A stretch of DNA of 64,000 bases. Source: Amycolatopsis sp. NBC_01480 (GTDB taxonomy: Bacteria > Actinomycetota > Actinomycetes > Mycobacteriales > Pseudonocardiaceae). The position numbers and the translations under genes are program-made. Positions 1-7,640 of the stretch are shown here, one piece after another (position 1 is the first letter of the stretch; each line of letters starts with the position of its first letter). The notes beneath the pieces are model-generated. The model did not search any database. It was not told where the DNA came from and worked only from the letters and a program-made list of their open reading frames with translations. Location: contig NZ_CP109442.1 in the NCBI RefSeq assembly GCF_036227205.1, forward strand, positions 8,122,001 through 8,186,000, read 5' to 3'.

Positions 1-1254
1 CTCGGCCAGCCGGCCGCCGGGCAGCGGGAAGTAGGCGCCCGGCGCGAGGCCGGTCACCGACCCGGCCAGCAGCAGGCAGCGCGGGTGGGCGAGGCCGTCG
101 CCCGCGCCCGGCACGTCGCAGTCCAGCGGAGCGGCCACCTGCGCAATCCACCGGGCGACTTCGCGTGCGGCCACGGGTTCGCTGCGGAACTGCTCACCGA
201 GCGCGGTGCGCGTGAGCGCGTCGCCGACGGTCGCCGGCTCGTCGGTGACCTCCGGCAGTACTGTGTCGCCGATCGCGAGGTCGTCAACGGGGATCGGCGG
301 CAGGTCCAGCGGCGCGCCCGGCCGGGCGGCGAGCAGGCAGGCGGCGTGCATGCGGCGCGCGCCCGCGGCCGGATCGACCCGGCCGCGGCCGCGCCAGGTC
401 CGCGTTCCGACACGGGCCACGGTCTGGTCGACGGCCTGGCCGGCACCCGGGCCGATGTCCAGCACGACCGGCGCCGCCTCGTCGCCGCCGTCAAGCCCGA
501 GCTGCGCCAGCAACGCCGGTTCGTCGACGCCGAACGAGACCCGGCAGCGGAGCCCCCACTGCCGGGCGGCCACGGCGAACTGCCCGACGACCGCGCCGGT
601 GTCCATCGCGGCCAGCCGGTAGGAGAAATCGCCGTACTTGAAGTGGTTCTTCCACAGCGGCACGGTCAGCGCCAGGCGCAGGCCGCCGTCGGCGCGCCCG
701 ACCCCCGGGGGCGGCGTGCCCTCGGCGAGCCGGACCAGCGCGTGCCGGGTCGCGTCGTAGTGGTAGACGCCGCGCGGCACTTCGGCGTCGCCGGTGGAGA
801 CGCCCAGGTAGCACTCGGCCGGGAAAGTCACGCCGCCGGACGGGACCGTGCGCCGCAGCTGGTAGTGCGGGTCGCGGTGCACCGGCGTCGGTTCCTCGGG
901 ACTGCTCTTCGCGATGCCCTCCGGATACCAGCGCACCCCGGTCAGCCCGTACCCCGCGTGCAGCAGGGCGCCGAGCCAGGCCGCCGTCCCGCGGCCGATG
1001 ACCCGCGCGGCGGCGGCCCCGTCGCCCCGGACCAGCTTGCGGGGCAACGGGGGCAGGTCGATCCGGGGCAGCTCGTCGTACCAGCGGAACGGGCTCGGCA
1101 CGTTCTGCCAGTCGATCTGCCAGTTCGCCGGGTAGATCTCCGCGAAGGTGCCCCGCAGCCGGCGGACGAAGGCGTCAACGCCCGCGGCGTCCAGCGGCGC
1201 GGAGCCGGACGCCGTACCGGACGTCGCCGCGGCGGCGAAGGGCGTGGTCGTCAT
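1..1254 (-). CDS. SagB-type azoline dehydrogenase of thiopeptide cluster (C-terminus cut by window edge)
   Basis: FMN-dependent dehydrogenase that would oxidise thiazolines to thiazoles in the precursor core. The frame is open from an ATG at 1254 to base 1 without a stop, giving 418 residues, so the C-terminus lies outside the window. Around residue 210 the nitroreductase-fold segment reads YRLAAMDTGAVVGQF, and the last visible residues include GLAPGAYFPLPGGRLAE, as in SagB/ThcOx-type dehydrogenases. The ATG overlaps the stop of the upstream cyclase gene (ATGA, 1251-1254), so it is the last visible gene of the precursor-to-dehydrogenase operon. Family assignment rests on these motifs and the context; the enzymatic role is inferred from characterised thiopeptide clusters (TbtE/PbtE-type). 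Confidence 0.8.
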   Translation of the reverse strand, partial: MTTTPFAAAATSGTASGSAPLDAAGVDAFVRRLRGTFAEIYPANWQIDWQNVPSPFRWYDELPRIDLPPLPRKLVRGDGAAAARVIGRGTAAWLGALLHAGYGLTGVRWYPEGIAKSSPEEPTPVHRDPHYQLRRTVPSGGVTFPAECYLGVSTGDAEVPRGVYHYDATRHALVRLAEGTPPPGVGRADGGLRLALTVPLWKNHFKYGDFSYRLAAMDTGAVVGQFAVAARQWGLRCRVSFGVDEPALLAQLGLDGGDEAAPVVLDIGPGAGQAVDQTVARVGTRTWRGRGRVDPAAGARRMHAACLLAARPGAPLDLPPIPVDDLAIGDTVLPEVTDEPATVGDALTRTALGEQFRSEPVAAREVARWIAQVAAPLDCDVPGAGDGLAHPRCLLLAGSVTGLAPGAYFPLPGGRLAE

Positions 1255-2354
1255 CCGGCGACCTCGGCCTCGGGCCGCACGGAACGGATCAGCTCGGCCG
1301 CGTCGAGGTCGTACTCCTCCTCGAAGGACCGGGCCACCAGGTAGAACAGCGAGTACCGGTCGGCCAGCTGGAAGCCGAGCCGGAACAGGTGCCAGTTCAC
1401 GTACGCCTGGGCCAGCCGCGAGGCCAGGAAGCGCCGGTCCTCGCGGATCATGCCCTGGTAGTACTGGTTGTCGGCGATGGCCCGGTGGATGCCGGCCACG
1501 GGCGGCTCGGGCAGGTCGGCGAGCCAGGGCACCTTCGGCCGCCGGTACAGCCCGTCCGGTGACGCGGTGAGCTTGGCCAGCTCGTTGGTTTTCGGGGTGG
1601 CGTAAAGGAAAAACCGGCCTTCGTCGAAGCCCTGCTGGATGGCGGGCAGGTAACCGCGCAGCGTGCTCACCCACCGGGCGGCCAGCGGCGGCAGGTCGGC
1701 CAGCTCGCCGTCCGGGTCGTGCATGCCGTCGACCAGGGAACGCAACCGCGGCCGCAGCTTGTCCCGGTTCGCCTCGTAGCGCTTCGCGTGCCGGGCCCGG
1801 GTGGCCTCCGGGTCGCGGATCAGCAGCAGGTAGCCCTCGAAGGTGGCCAGGTAGGACAGGTACCCGGCCTTGAAGCCGTGCTTGCCGACGCTGGGCGGCA
1901 GCCGGCTGGCCAGCAGCGCGCCGCTGCACACCAGGAGGTCGAAGGTCATGGCCATGCGCAGCGCGCGGTCCCCGCGGGTCAGCCGGAGCGCCTCGAGCGC
2001 GAGCGGGGTGGTCTCGGCCCAGAACGACTCCGCCAGGCCGACCCCGGCCGGGCCGCCGAGCCAGTCGTGCTCCCGGTTGTAGGGCCGGTGGTCGAACAGG
2101 TCCTCCCGGGCCGCCGCGCCGACGCTCTCGCTGATCCGGGCGGCCAGCCGCCGGGACACCGACGGGCTGTCGGAGTCGATGCGCAGCCGCAGGTACGGGC
2201 GGCCCTCGAAGCTTTCCCTGAGGTAGAACCAGCTCCGGGTCTCGCCGACCTCGACCGAGTGGTCCAGGGTCGGGGCCGCGACGTCGAGCAGGATGTCCTC
2301 CTGCACCGACCACGGCACGTTCACGGTCAGGTCTCCACGGTTGTCGGTGGGCAT
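1251..2354 (-). CDS. Thiopeptide pyridine synthase (TbtD/TclM-like [4+2] cyclase)
   Basis: A 367-residue protein of the SpaB C-terminal / thiopeptide-type bacteriocin biosynthesis family. In thiopeptide pathways the stand-alone enzyme of this type joins two dehydroalanines in a formal aza-cycloaddition, builds the central six-membered nitrogen ring and releases the leader. Position as the third of three LanB-like genes, after the large and small dehydratase genes, matches the tbtB-tbtC-tbtD order. Two starts are possible: ATG 2363 overlaps the previous stop (ATGA) but sits directly on the GGAAGGA Shine-Dalgarno; ATG 2354 has that motif 9 nt upstream and is used here. The stop overlaps the dehydrogenase start. 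Substrate-level role is inferred from family and order. Confidence 0.78.
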   Translation of the reverse strand: MPTDNRGDLTVNVPWSVQEDILLDVAAPTLDHSVEVGETRSWFYLRESFEGRPYLRLRIDSDSPSVSRRLAARISESVGAAAREDLFDHRPYNREHDWLGGPAGVGLAESFWAETTPLALEALRLTRGDRALRMAMTFDLLVCSGALLASRLPPSVGKHGFKAGYLSYLATFEGYLLLIRDPEATRARHAKRYEANRDKLRPRLRSLVDGMHDPDGELADLPPLAARWVSTLRGYLPAIQQGFDEGRFFLYATPKTNELAKLTASPDGLYRRPKVPWLADLPEPPVAGIHRAIADNQYYQGMIREDRRFLASRLAQAYVNWHLFRLGFQLADRYSLFYLVARSFEEEYDLDAAELIRSVRPEAEVAG

Positions 2355-2359
2355 GCTCG

Positions 2360-3361
2360 TCATTCCTTCCCCGCCGCGTCCGCCAGCGCATGGGGACGGG
2401 ACATCTGCTCGGTGACCGCGCGGTGGGCGAGGTAGGCGATGAAGCACTCGCCCTGCGGCCGGACGTTCATCCGGTTGTTGGTGGTGTGCAGGTACTGGCA
2501 GAGCAGCGCCGCGATGGCGACGAACGGCGGCGCGGCACGGTCCACATCGGACGGCCAGACGCTCCCGTCCTCGACCAGCGGCCGCAGCCGGGCGACCGCG
2601 GTGTCCAGGGTGCGTTCCCAGTGCTCGCCGAGGCCCTTGCCGATCGGCCGTCCTTCGGCAAGGTCGTCGACCAGCGACCGGTACCGGTCCCGCTGGTGCT
2701 CGTACTGCCCGGCCCACGCGGCGAGCATCGCGTCCGCGTCCGGCAGGTAGCCCTGCCAGCGTTCCTGGTAGGAGCGCAGGAAAACGGCGCGCCCGGCGTC
2801 GTCGAGACCCAGGGAGCGGCTGGCGATCAGCAGCAGCTGCAGCGCGATGCCCAGCCGGGCGTTGTCGCTGCCGACCTGCCGCAGCACCTGCCCGGCGAGC
2901 AGGCTGCTCACGTCGAACACGTCCTCGGCGACCGCGAGGCCCGCGGGGCCGCCGTACTTGGCCAGCTCGGGCACGTAGCCGATCCAGCGCAGGGTGTTGG
3001 CCGGCTCCGCGGCGCGCAGCTCGGGGTCGGCGTCGGAGCCGTGTTCGAGCAGGCTGAGCTTGCGCAGCGATGCCCGCAGCCGCTCGGGGTCGGCGTCGGC
3101 CGGGCCCGGGTGCTCGGCGAGGTGGCCGGTGATCCGCTCCGCCACCCGGGTGCGCACCGCGTCGGCCTGCCCGGCTTCGACCTGCAGCCGGACCCGGACG
3201 TGCGGTCCGCGTTCCCAGTGCCGCAGGAAGAACCGCCGCCGGAGCAGACCGTCCGCGAACAGCTCGTCGAACAGCGGCAGTACCGCGCCGGTGATCAGCT
3301 CGTCGCTGTTGCCGTGGTAGAAGATGTGGGCCGACAGCCAGGTCGGCTCGGTACCGGTCAT
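2360..3361 (-). CDS. Thiopeptide glutamate-elimination enzyme (TbtC-like split LanB)
   Basis: A 333-residue protein starting MTGTEPTWLSAHIFYHG, typical of the stand-alone SpaB-C / thiopeptide-type domain (W-x-S-x-H-I-F-Y start). In split class I dehydratases this subunit removes glutamate from glutamylated Ser/Thr to give Dha/Dhb. ATG 3361 overlaps the stop of the large dehydratase gene (ATGA), implying translational coupling and a matched ratio of the two half-enzymes. The size is in the expected range of 280-340 aa. It could be exchanged with the downstream 367-aa paralogue in function, because both belong to the same family; gene order favours eliminase here. Confidence 0.78.
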   Translation of the reverse strand: MTGTEPTWLSAHIFYHGNSDELITGAVLPLFDELFADGLLRRRFFLRHWERGPHVRVRLQVEAGQADAVRTRVAERITGHLAEHPGPADADPERLRASLRKLSLLEHGSDADPELRAAEPANTLRWIGYVPELAKYGGPAGLAVAEDVFDVSSLLAGQVLRQVGSDNARLGIALQLLLIASRSLGLDDAGRAVFLRSYQERWQGYLPDADAMLAAWAGQYEHQRDRYRSLVDDLAEGRPIGKGLGEHWERTLDTAVARLRPLVEDGSVWPSDVDRAAPPFVAIAALLCQYLHTTNNRMNVRPQGECFIAYLAHRAVTEQMSRPHALADAAGKE

Positions 3362-6009
3362 CGAACCCGTCCTGACGTCTCGATGGTGAACTCGCGGGTG
3401 GACAGCGGATCGACCGCCCCGGCGCCGTCGCCGCCGGGCGCGGGCAGGCACTCCTGCACGGTCAGCTCGCCGGGGGCCCGGCGCAGCGCCCGCAGCCAGG
3501 TGCGGACGCTGGTCACGCTGGTGAAGTCGAGGAACGCCGGCTTGCGCTCGGCCGCGCTGGGGAAGCTCACCAGCGTCCGGGTCAGCCGCGCCCGTTCCTC
3601 GTCGGAGACCGCGACCAGGGGGTCGGGCACCGTGAAGCCGCGCCAGAACACCTGGTCCGGCAGCCCGAGTGCGCGTTGCCAGGCCCGCACTTCGCGGTAG
3701 GCCGCCGCACCGTCCGAAGTGGCCGGATCGGGCAGCTCGGCAGGCGGGATCTTCCAGGTCCGGCGGGCCAGCACGACGTCGTCCAGGCGCAGGCGCGGGT
3801 AGAGCCGGACCTCGGTGCCCTGACCGGCGCGCTGGTCGACGCGGTCCCACCAGGCGAGGTTGCCCAGGCTGCCGATGCCGAAGAAGTTCAGGAACCGGTA
3901 CAGCTGGGGCGCGAGGTCGTTCAGCAGGAAGTTCAGCGTCACCAGCCGCAGTGGCGGTCCCTGTTTTCCGTGGCGCAGCACCAGCTTCCCGGTCGACGGC
4001 TCGACCTCCGCCCAGCAGTCCTCGAGCGAGATGCCGGGGCCGCCCCAGTCCTTCGGGGTGCCGCACGGGTAACGAAGGTGGGTGCCCAGCAGCGGGGGAT
4101 GGACGTTGGCGTTGATGCCGAGCACCGCCGACAGGTCGGTGAGCGGGGCGGCCGGATCGTCGTCGAGGGCGATGTCGGCGCGGACCGCTTCGGTGAAGCC
4201 GGTGGCCGGTCGCGGCGCGAGCGCGTAGGCCGTGGCGAACCGCGAGATCGCCCGGCCGTAGCCGGTGGCCCCGCCGTTGACGACCAGCAGCTCGTCCGGC
4301 CCGGCGCCCTGGCGCTGGACCTGCCAGTGCACCCGCGGCCAGCGCGAGACCCAGCTGGGCGTGCGCTCGGTGATCGCGGCCAGCCGGTCGCCGTCCAGCC
4401 GGACCTCCTGCTGTGCTGGACCGAGCTCGGGCTGGTGCAGGATCTCGTCCTGGAGCCGTCGCAGCTCGCTCGGGACCGGCGCGGTGACGTCCACCAGGCG
4501 CGCGGTGAGCAGGGCCCGCAGCTTGGGGGTCGACATGGCCGAGTACAGGGTGAGCAGCCGGTGCGGTCCCGGCCCGAAGGCTTCGACCACCACCTGCGCG
4601 ACGATCGCGCGCACGTGGGCGTCGTCGTCGAAAAGCGGGATCAGCCGGTGCATTGTGGACAGTGCGGGCAGGTGCCGCTGCCAGTGGCCGGCCGATTCCT
4701 GCTGTGCGGTGGTGATGACGGAGTCCTCGTAGACCAGGGTCCGCGCGGTGTCCAGCGGCGGCGGCGGGACTGCGCAGAATTCGGCCAGCTCGGCGACGGC
4801 GGTGCGGGCGCGGTCGAGCAGGGCGCTGCGCTGATCGGTGTCGGCTGCGCCGAAGGTGGCTTCTACTTCACTTAGGACGTCGACGCAGGCGCGCAGCCGC
4901 TCGTCTCCGTCGTGCAGGATTTCGGCGATCCGGGTGAGGGGATCGGGTTCCTGCTCGCCGAGGTCGAGGTCCCTGGCCAGCACGCCCTGGTCGATCAGAT
5001 CTGCGAGTGCACTGTCCGCTTCGGACAGTTCGGCGCAGAGATTTCGTAGTTCCTGCACCGTGATCGGCTGATCAGCGGGAAGTTCGAGCACGACACCGAG
5101 CACCGGCGACGGCTGGATCCGCACGATCCGCTCGGCCCCCGCGGCGGTGTGCGTGCCGTCCCGCCCCCGGACGATGAACACGACGCCCTTCGCCGAGGCC
5201 GCCGCGTACGGCGCGCGACGCAGCACGACGGTGCTGTCGAACCCGGGCTGCCCGGCGAGGTGGTCGGCCAGCGTGCGCTCCACCCAGTTCACGAGCTGCC
5301 GAGGCAGGCGGCAAACCGATTGCCTGGCATCGGGCTCGGTGCCTTTGGTGCCGGGTTCGTCGTTGATCGACAACGGCCTCGTGTAGACGAGCTGCCCGAA
5401 GGGGGAGGGCTTCAACGCCCCGCGGCTGACCAGGTTCACCAGCGTCGCTTCGGTGGTGCGGGCGCGTTTGCCGCGCGCCTCGCCCCGGTCGACGTCCGCG
5501 GCGAACCGGTCGAGGTTGTGCAGCATGCCGTCGGAGGTGAGCTGGGCCGTGGTACGCAGCTCCCCGCGCCGGGCGACGCCGGACAGCACCCGCTGCTCGG
5601 TGGTCCAGGCCTGGTCGTATTCGGCCACGAGGCGCTCGGCGAGGTCGGTCCGGGTGGCGGCGAGCGTGCCGAGTTCGGCGAGTCCGGGCACCTGAGCCGC
5701 CTCGGGCAGCGTGGTGATCGGCCGCAGCCGCGCTTCGGTCAGTTCGCCCGCCTGGTGCAGGATCCGCCGCAGCGCCAGCACTTTGCTGCGACGCGCGCGA
5801 TCGGCCACAAGCGGCACCACCGCGGTAAGCGCCTCGGCGACGGCGGGTGCGCAGACGGCCCAGTCCTGATCGGCGCGGCTCAACTCGTCCGCGAGCCCGG
5901 CGACTTTCGCGGAGCTGAGTTCGCCGAGGACGGACGCGGGGATGCCGCAGACGCGGACCACCCCGTGCGGGCTGAGGCGGACTTGCTGCTGTTCTGGTCG
6001 GGCGTTCAC
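3358..6009 (-). CDS. Lantibiotic dehydratase, glutamylation subunit (TbtB-like)
   Basis: An 883-residue LanB N-terminal protein that would use glutamyl-tRNA(Glu) to glutamylate Ser/Thr side chains of the precursor. The class signature is near residue 200 (RGALKPSPFGQLVYTRP), like the K/T-(S/T)-P-F-(G/S) motif of NisB and other LanB enzymes. The elimination domain is absent and supplied by the next gene, the split form typical of thiopeptides. The GTG start at 6009 overlaps the hydrolase stop (GTGA, 6006-6009) and its own stop overlaps the eliminase start. Its length fits the family (about 780-900 aa). The identification is firm at the family level. Confidence 0.85.
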   Translation of the reverse strand: MNARPEQQQVRLSPHGVVRVCGIPASVLGELSSAKVAGLADELSRADQDWAVCAPAVAEALTAVVPLVADRARRSKVLALRRILHQAGELTEARLRPITTLPEAAQVPGLAELGTLAATRTDLAERLVAEYDQAWTTEQRVLSGVARRGELRTTAQLTSDGMLHNLDRFAADVDRGEARGKRARTTEATLVNLVSRGALKPSPFGQLVYTRPLSINDEPGTKGTEPDARQSVCRLPRQLVNWVERTLADHLAGQPGFDSTVVLRRAPYAAASAKGVVFIVRGRDGTHTAAGAERIVRIQPSPVLGVVLELPADQPITVQELRNLCAELSEADSALADLIDQGVLARDLDLGEQEPDPLTRIAEILHDGDERLRACVDVLSEVEATFGAADTDQRSALLDRARTAVAELAEFCAVPPPPLDTARTLVYEDSVITTAQQESAGHWQRHLPALSTMHRLIPLFDDDAHVRAIVAQVVVEAFGPGPHRLLTLYSAMSTPKLRALLTARLVDVTAPVPSELRRLQDEILHQPELGPAQQEVRLDGDRLAAITERTPSWVSRWPRVHWQVQRQGAGPDELLVVNGGATGYGRAISRFATAYALAPRPATGFTEAVRADIALDDDPAAPLTDLSAVLGINANVHPPLLGTHLRYPCGTPKDWGGPGISLEDCWAEVEPSTGKLVLRHGKQGPPLRLVTLNFLLNDLAPQLYRFLNFFGIGSLGNLAWWDRVDQRAGQGTEVRLYPRLRLDDVVLARRTWKIPPAELPDPATSDGAAAYREVRAWQRALGLPDQVFWRGFTVPDPLVAVSDEERARLTRTLVSFPSAAERKPAFLDFTSVTSVRTWLRALRRAPGELTVQECLPAPGGDGAGAVDPLSTREFTIETSGRVR

Positions 6010-6830
6010 GCGGCCCCTCCGTGCGTCGCGGGAACGGGCTCTCGCTCGGCCGGTCGGGACCCACTCGACGCTGCGACGGTTGCGGCGGACCGCGCGGCAA
6101 CCCGGCGGCGTTCGTGGAAAGTGGTGCGCTGCTTGGTGATCCGGTCCCCGAACTCCTCGACCGCGGCGACGAAAGTGCGCGGGCTATCCGGCGGGACCAG
6201 GTGCCCGGCTCCGGCGACCACGGCGACGTCCGCGCCGGCTTCCGCCGCGGCCTGGACCGCGAGGCGTTCGTTTTCCAGCAGGGCGCCGTTGATCAGCAGG
6301 ACCGGCAGGTCGAGGCTGGTGATGTCGGCGGTCTGGGGCAGCCGCAGGCAGCCGTCGTCCAGTTCGGCGGTGGTGGTGGTGAGCAGGTGTTCCCAGGCGG
6401 GGCCGTGGGCCTCGGCGAAGTGGTCGCGGGTCCGCTGCTGGTCGGCGGCCATGCCGATGAACGCGGCGAGCCAGCGGCCGAGCGTGCTCGGCCGCACGAT
6501 CAGCGAATAACCCGACAACACGACACCGTGGACCGCTTTGGCGCCTTCGGCCGCGGCCGCGTGCAGCGCCACGGCCGCGCCGAGGTAGGACAGGCCCACC
6601 ACCAGCGGTGGCTCGGGCTGTGCCCGGATCGCCGCGCGGACCCGGTCGATGGCGACCGGCGCCGGATGCTCCGGCAGCTCCCGGTCCGTCCCGTGGCCGG
6701 GCAGGCCGACGGTGACCACCGGGTGGGTCCACAGGCTTTCGCACGGTCCGTAGTGCGCGGCCGCGGTGCCCATCAGGCCGTGCACGAGAATCACTGGTCG
6801 CACCTGCCGAGTCCTTTCTGTGCCGCTCAC
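6006..6830 (-). CDS. Alpha/beta hydrolase in thiopeptide operon
   Basis: A 274-residue cytoplasmic alpha/beta-hydrolase fold protein: oxyanion segment VILVHGLMG (residues 13-21), nucleophile elbow GLSYLG with Ser near 98 (a GxSxL variant rather than GxSxG) and a C-terminal His in GAGHLVPPDSP. The C-terminal 40 residues are Arg/Ala-rich and look like a linker or tail. The gene is the first after the precursor and is coupled by a GTGA overlap to the dehydratase. Alpha/beta hydrolases occur in several thiopeptide clusters, where some act in leader removal, epoxide opening or ester hydrolysis; which of these applies is not visible here. A proofreading (hydrolytic) role is also possible. Confidence 0.72.
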   Translation of the reverse strand: MSGTERTRQVRPVILVHGLMGTAAAHYGPCESLWTHPVVTVGLPGHGTDRELPEHPAPVAIDRVRAAIRAQPEPPLVVGLSYLGAAVALHAAAAEGAKAVHGVVLSGYSLIVRPSTLGRWLAAFIGMAADQQRTRDHFAEAHGPAWEHLLTTTTAELDDGCLRLPQTADITSLDLPVLLINGALLENERLAVQAAAEAGADVAVVAGAGHLVPPDSPRTFVAAVEEFGDRITKQRTTFHERRRVAARSAATVAASSGSRPAEREPVPATHGGAA

Positions 6831-6864
6831 ACCGGTTCGCCCGGGAACCCCGGGTGGCCGAGGG

Positions 6865-6896
6865 CCGCTCCCGCCCCGTGCCGGCGGCGGGAGCGG
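6865..6896 (-). terminator. GC-rich hairpin between precursor and biosynthetic genes
   Basis: Perfect 11-bp inverted repeat, arms 6865-6875 (ccgctcccgcc) and 6886-6896 with a 10-nt loop, lying between the precursor stop and the hydrolase start. No U-tract follows on the minus strand, so it looks more like an attenuator or mRNA-stabilising structure than a full stop. A second, small stem (tgagcta / tagctca, 6909-6924) includes the precursor stop codon. Such structures allow more precursor than enzyme to be made; that is inference. Confidence 0.6.
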
Positions 6897-6921
6897 TCCT
6901 CGGTGGTGTGAGCTACCTAGC

Positions 6922-7107
6922 TCAGGAGCTGCAGCTGCAGGTGCAGATGCAGGTCGTGCACGACGACGAGCTGGCCATCGTCTCGGTCAGGTCGTGCGAG
7001 TCGAGCAGCGTCTCGTCCAGGTAGTCGCTGATCTCCAGCGTGTCGGTGTCGAGGCCGGTGAGGCCCGCAACGCCCACGTTCGCCTGAATTGAGGTCGGTG
7101 CGCTCAT
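6922..7107 (-). CDS. Thiopeptide precursor peptide
   Basis: A 61-residue peptide with an acidic leader containing LEISDYLDE and LTETMASS, followed by the C-terminal core SCTTCICTCSCSS. Leader layout (LDTDTLEIS..LDE....M-A/S) closely resembles the nosiheptide precursor. Ser1 and Ser10 of the core are spaced as in 26-membered-ring thiopeptides; Cys2, 5, 7, 9 and 11 would become thiazoles, Thr4/Thr8 dehydrobutyrines and Ser12/Ser13 dehydroalanines (inferred). The ring part matches the thiocillin/micrococcin core (SCTTCVCTCS) except Ile for Val, while the tail CSS is nosiheptide-like. It lacks the Glu6 and Cys8 that anchor the indolic acid of nosiheptide. ATG 7107 has GGAAGGGTG upstream. Confidence 0.95.
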   Translation of the reverse strand: MSAPTSIQANVGVAGLTGLDTDTLEISDYLDETLLDSHDLTETMASSSSCTTCICTCSCSS

Positions 7108-7182
7108 GTAATCACCCTTCCATTACCAGGATAAGCAGACGGCAGACCGCCGCTGCATTATGTGGATGCCCCCAGCATCTCG

Positions 7183-7210
7183 GCCGCGCACTTGATGCCG
7201 CGCACTTGAT
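7183..7210. repeat. Perfect 14-bp tandem duplication
   Basis: The 14-mer gccgcgcacttgat occurs twice without spacer (7183-7196 and 7197-7210), about 75-100 bp upstream of the precursor start. It may be paired regulator half-sites in direct orientation or a recent slippage; no regulator gene is in view to test this. Confidence 0.75.
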
Positions 7211-7350
7211 AATGATTCGCGTACGTACTCGCCCGCCAAGCGGGGGCTGATTCACGGAACCATACGGATACAGATCTGTCTACTGCCGATCCGGTGGCGC
7301 CAGGGGAATTCGAATCGGTACGACCAACAGTGGCTGTAGTCGGTTGACCC

Positions 7351-7379
7351 TTGACACCCCGTAGGGGTCGCGGTTGAAT
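7351..7379 (+). promoter_or_regulatory. Possible sigma70-type promoter with internal hairpin
   Basis: TTGACA (7351-7356), 17-bp spacer, TTGAAT (7374-7379). The spacer carries the inverted repeat accccgtaggggt (7356-7368), which could be an operator. Transcription from here would give a leader of about 255 nt before the secreted hydrolase. Confidence 0.4.
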
Positions 7380-7640
7380 GAGGCCACTGCGCCGGACGTG
7401 CTGGCAGGGACGCCGCCTCACCGCGGCGATCGTCCGGAGCAGGCTGGGGAACCGTTTCTTTCTTGATCACCACGTTTCATGCTAGCCAGGTTTTCTGATA
7501 GCAGGGCGTAATGGGGACGCTCTGGGATTCAAGCTTTCAGCGGTACCGCCACGGTGCCGGCGTCGTTCGGCGTCGGCCGGTCCGACGTGCGCGTGCATGC
7601 TGCTGTCCGAGGACGACGCAGTCTTGGGGGACGAGATCCT

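Larger units (their letters stand above)
7108..7640. promoter_or_regulatory. Divergent control region between precursor and tailoring operons
   Basis: Intergenic stretch of 533 bases with lower GC than the flanks and no convincing gene; short minus-strand frames at 7158-7473 lack family features or a good ribosome site. It must hold the promoters for the precursor operon (leftward) and the secreted-hydrolase operon (rightward). Visible elements are a 14-bp tandem duplication (7183-7210), a gtacgtac palindrome at about 7221-7228, and a rightward promoter-like pair with a small hairpin (7351-7379). Confidence 0.6.

Noticed and set aside
7158..7473. Two overlapping minus-strand small ORFs upstream of the precursor
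   Set aside because: No ribosome site, no family features and they cross the control region; more likely non-coding.
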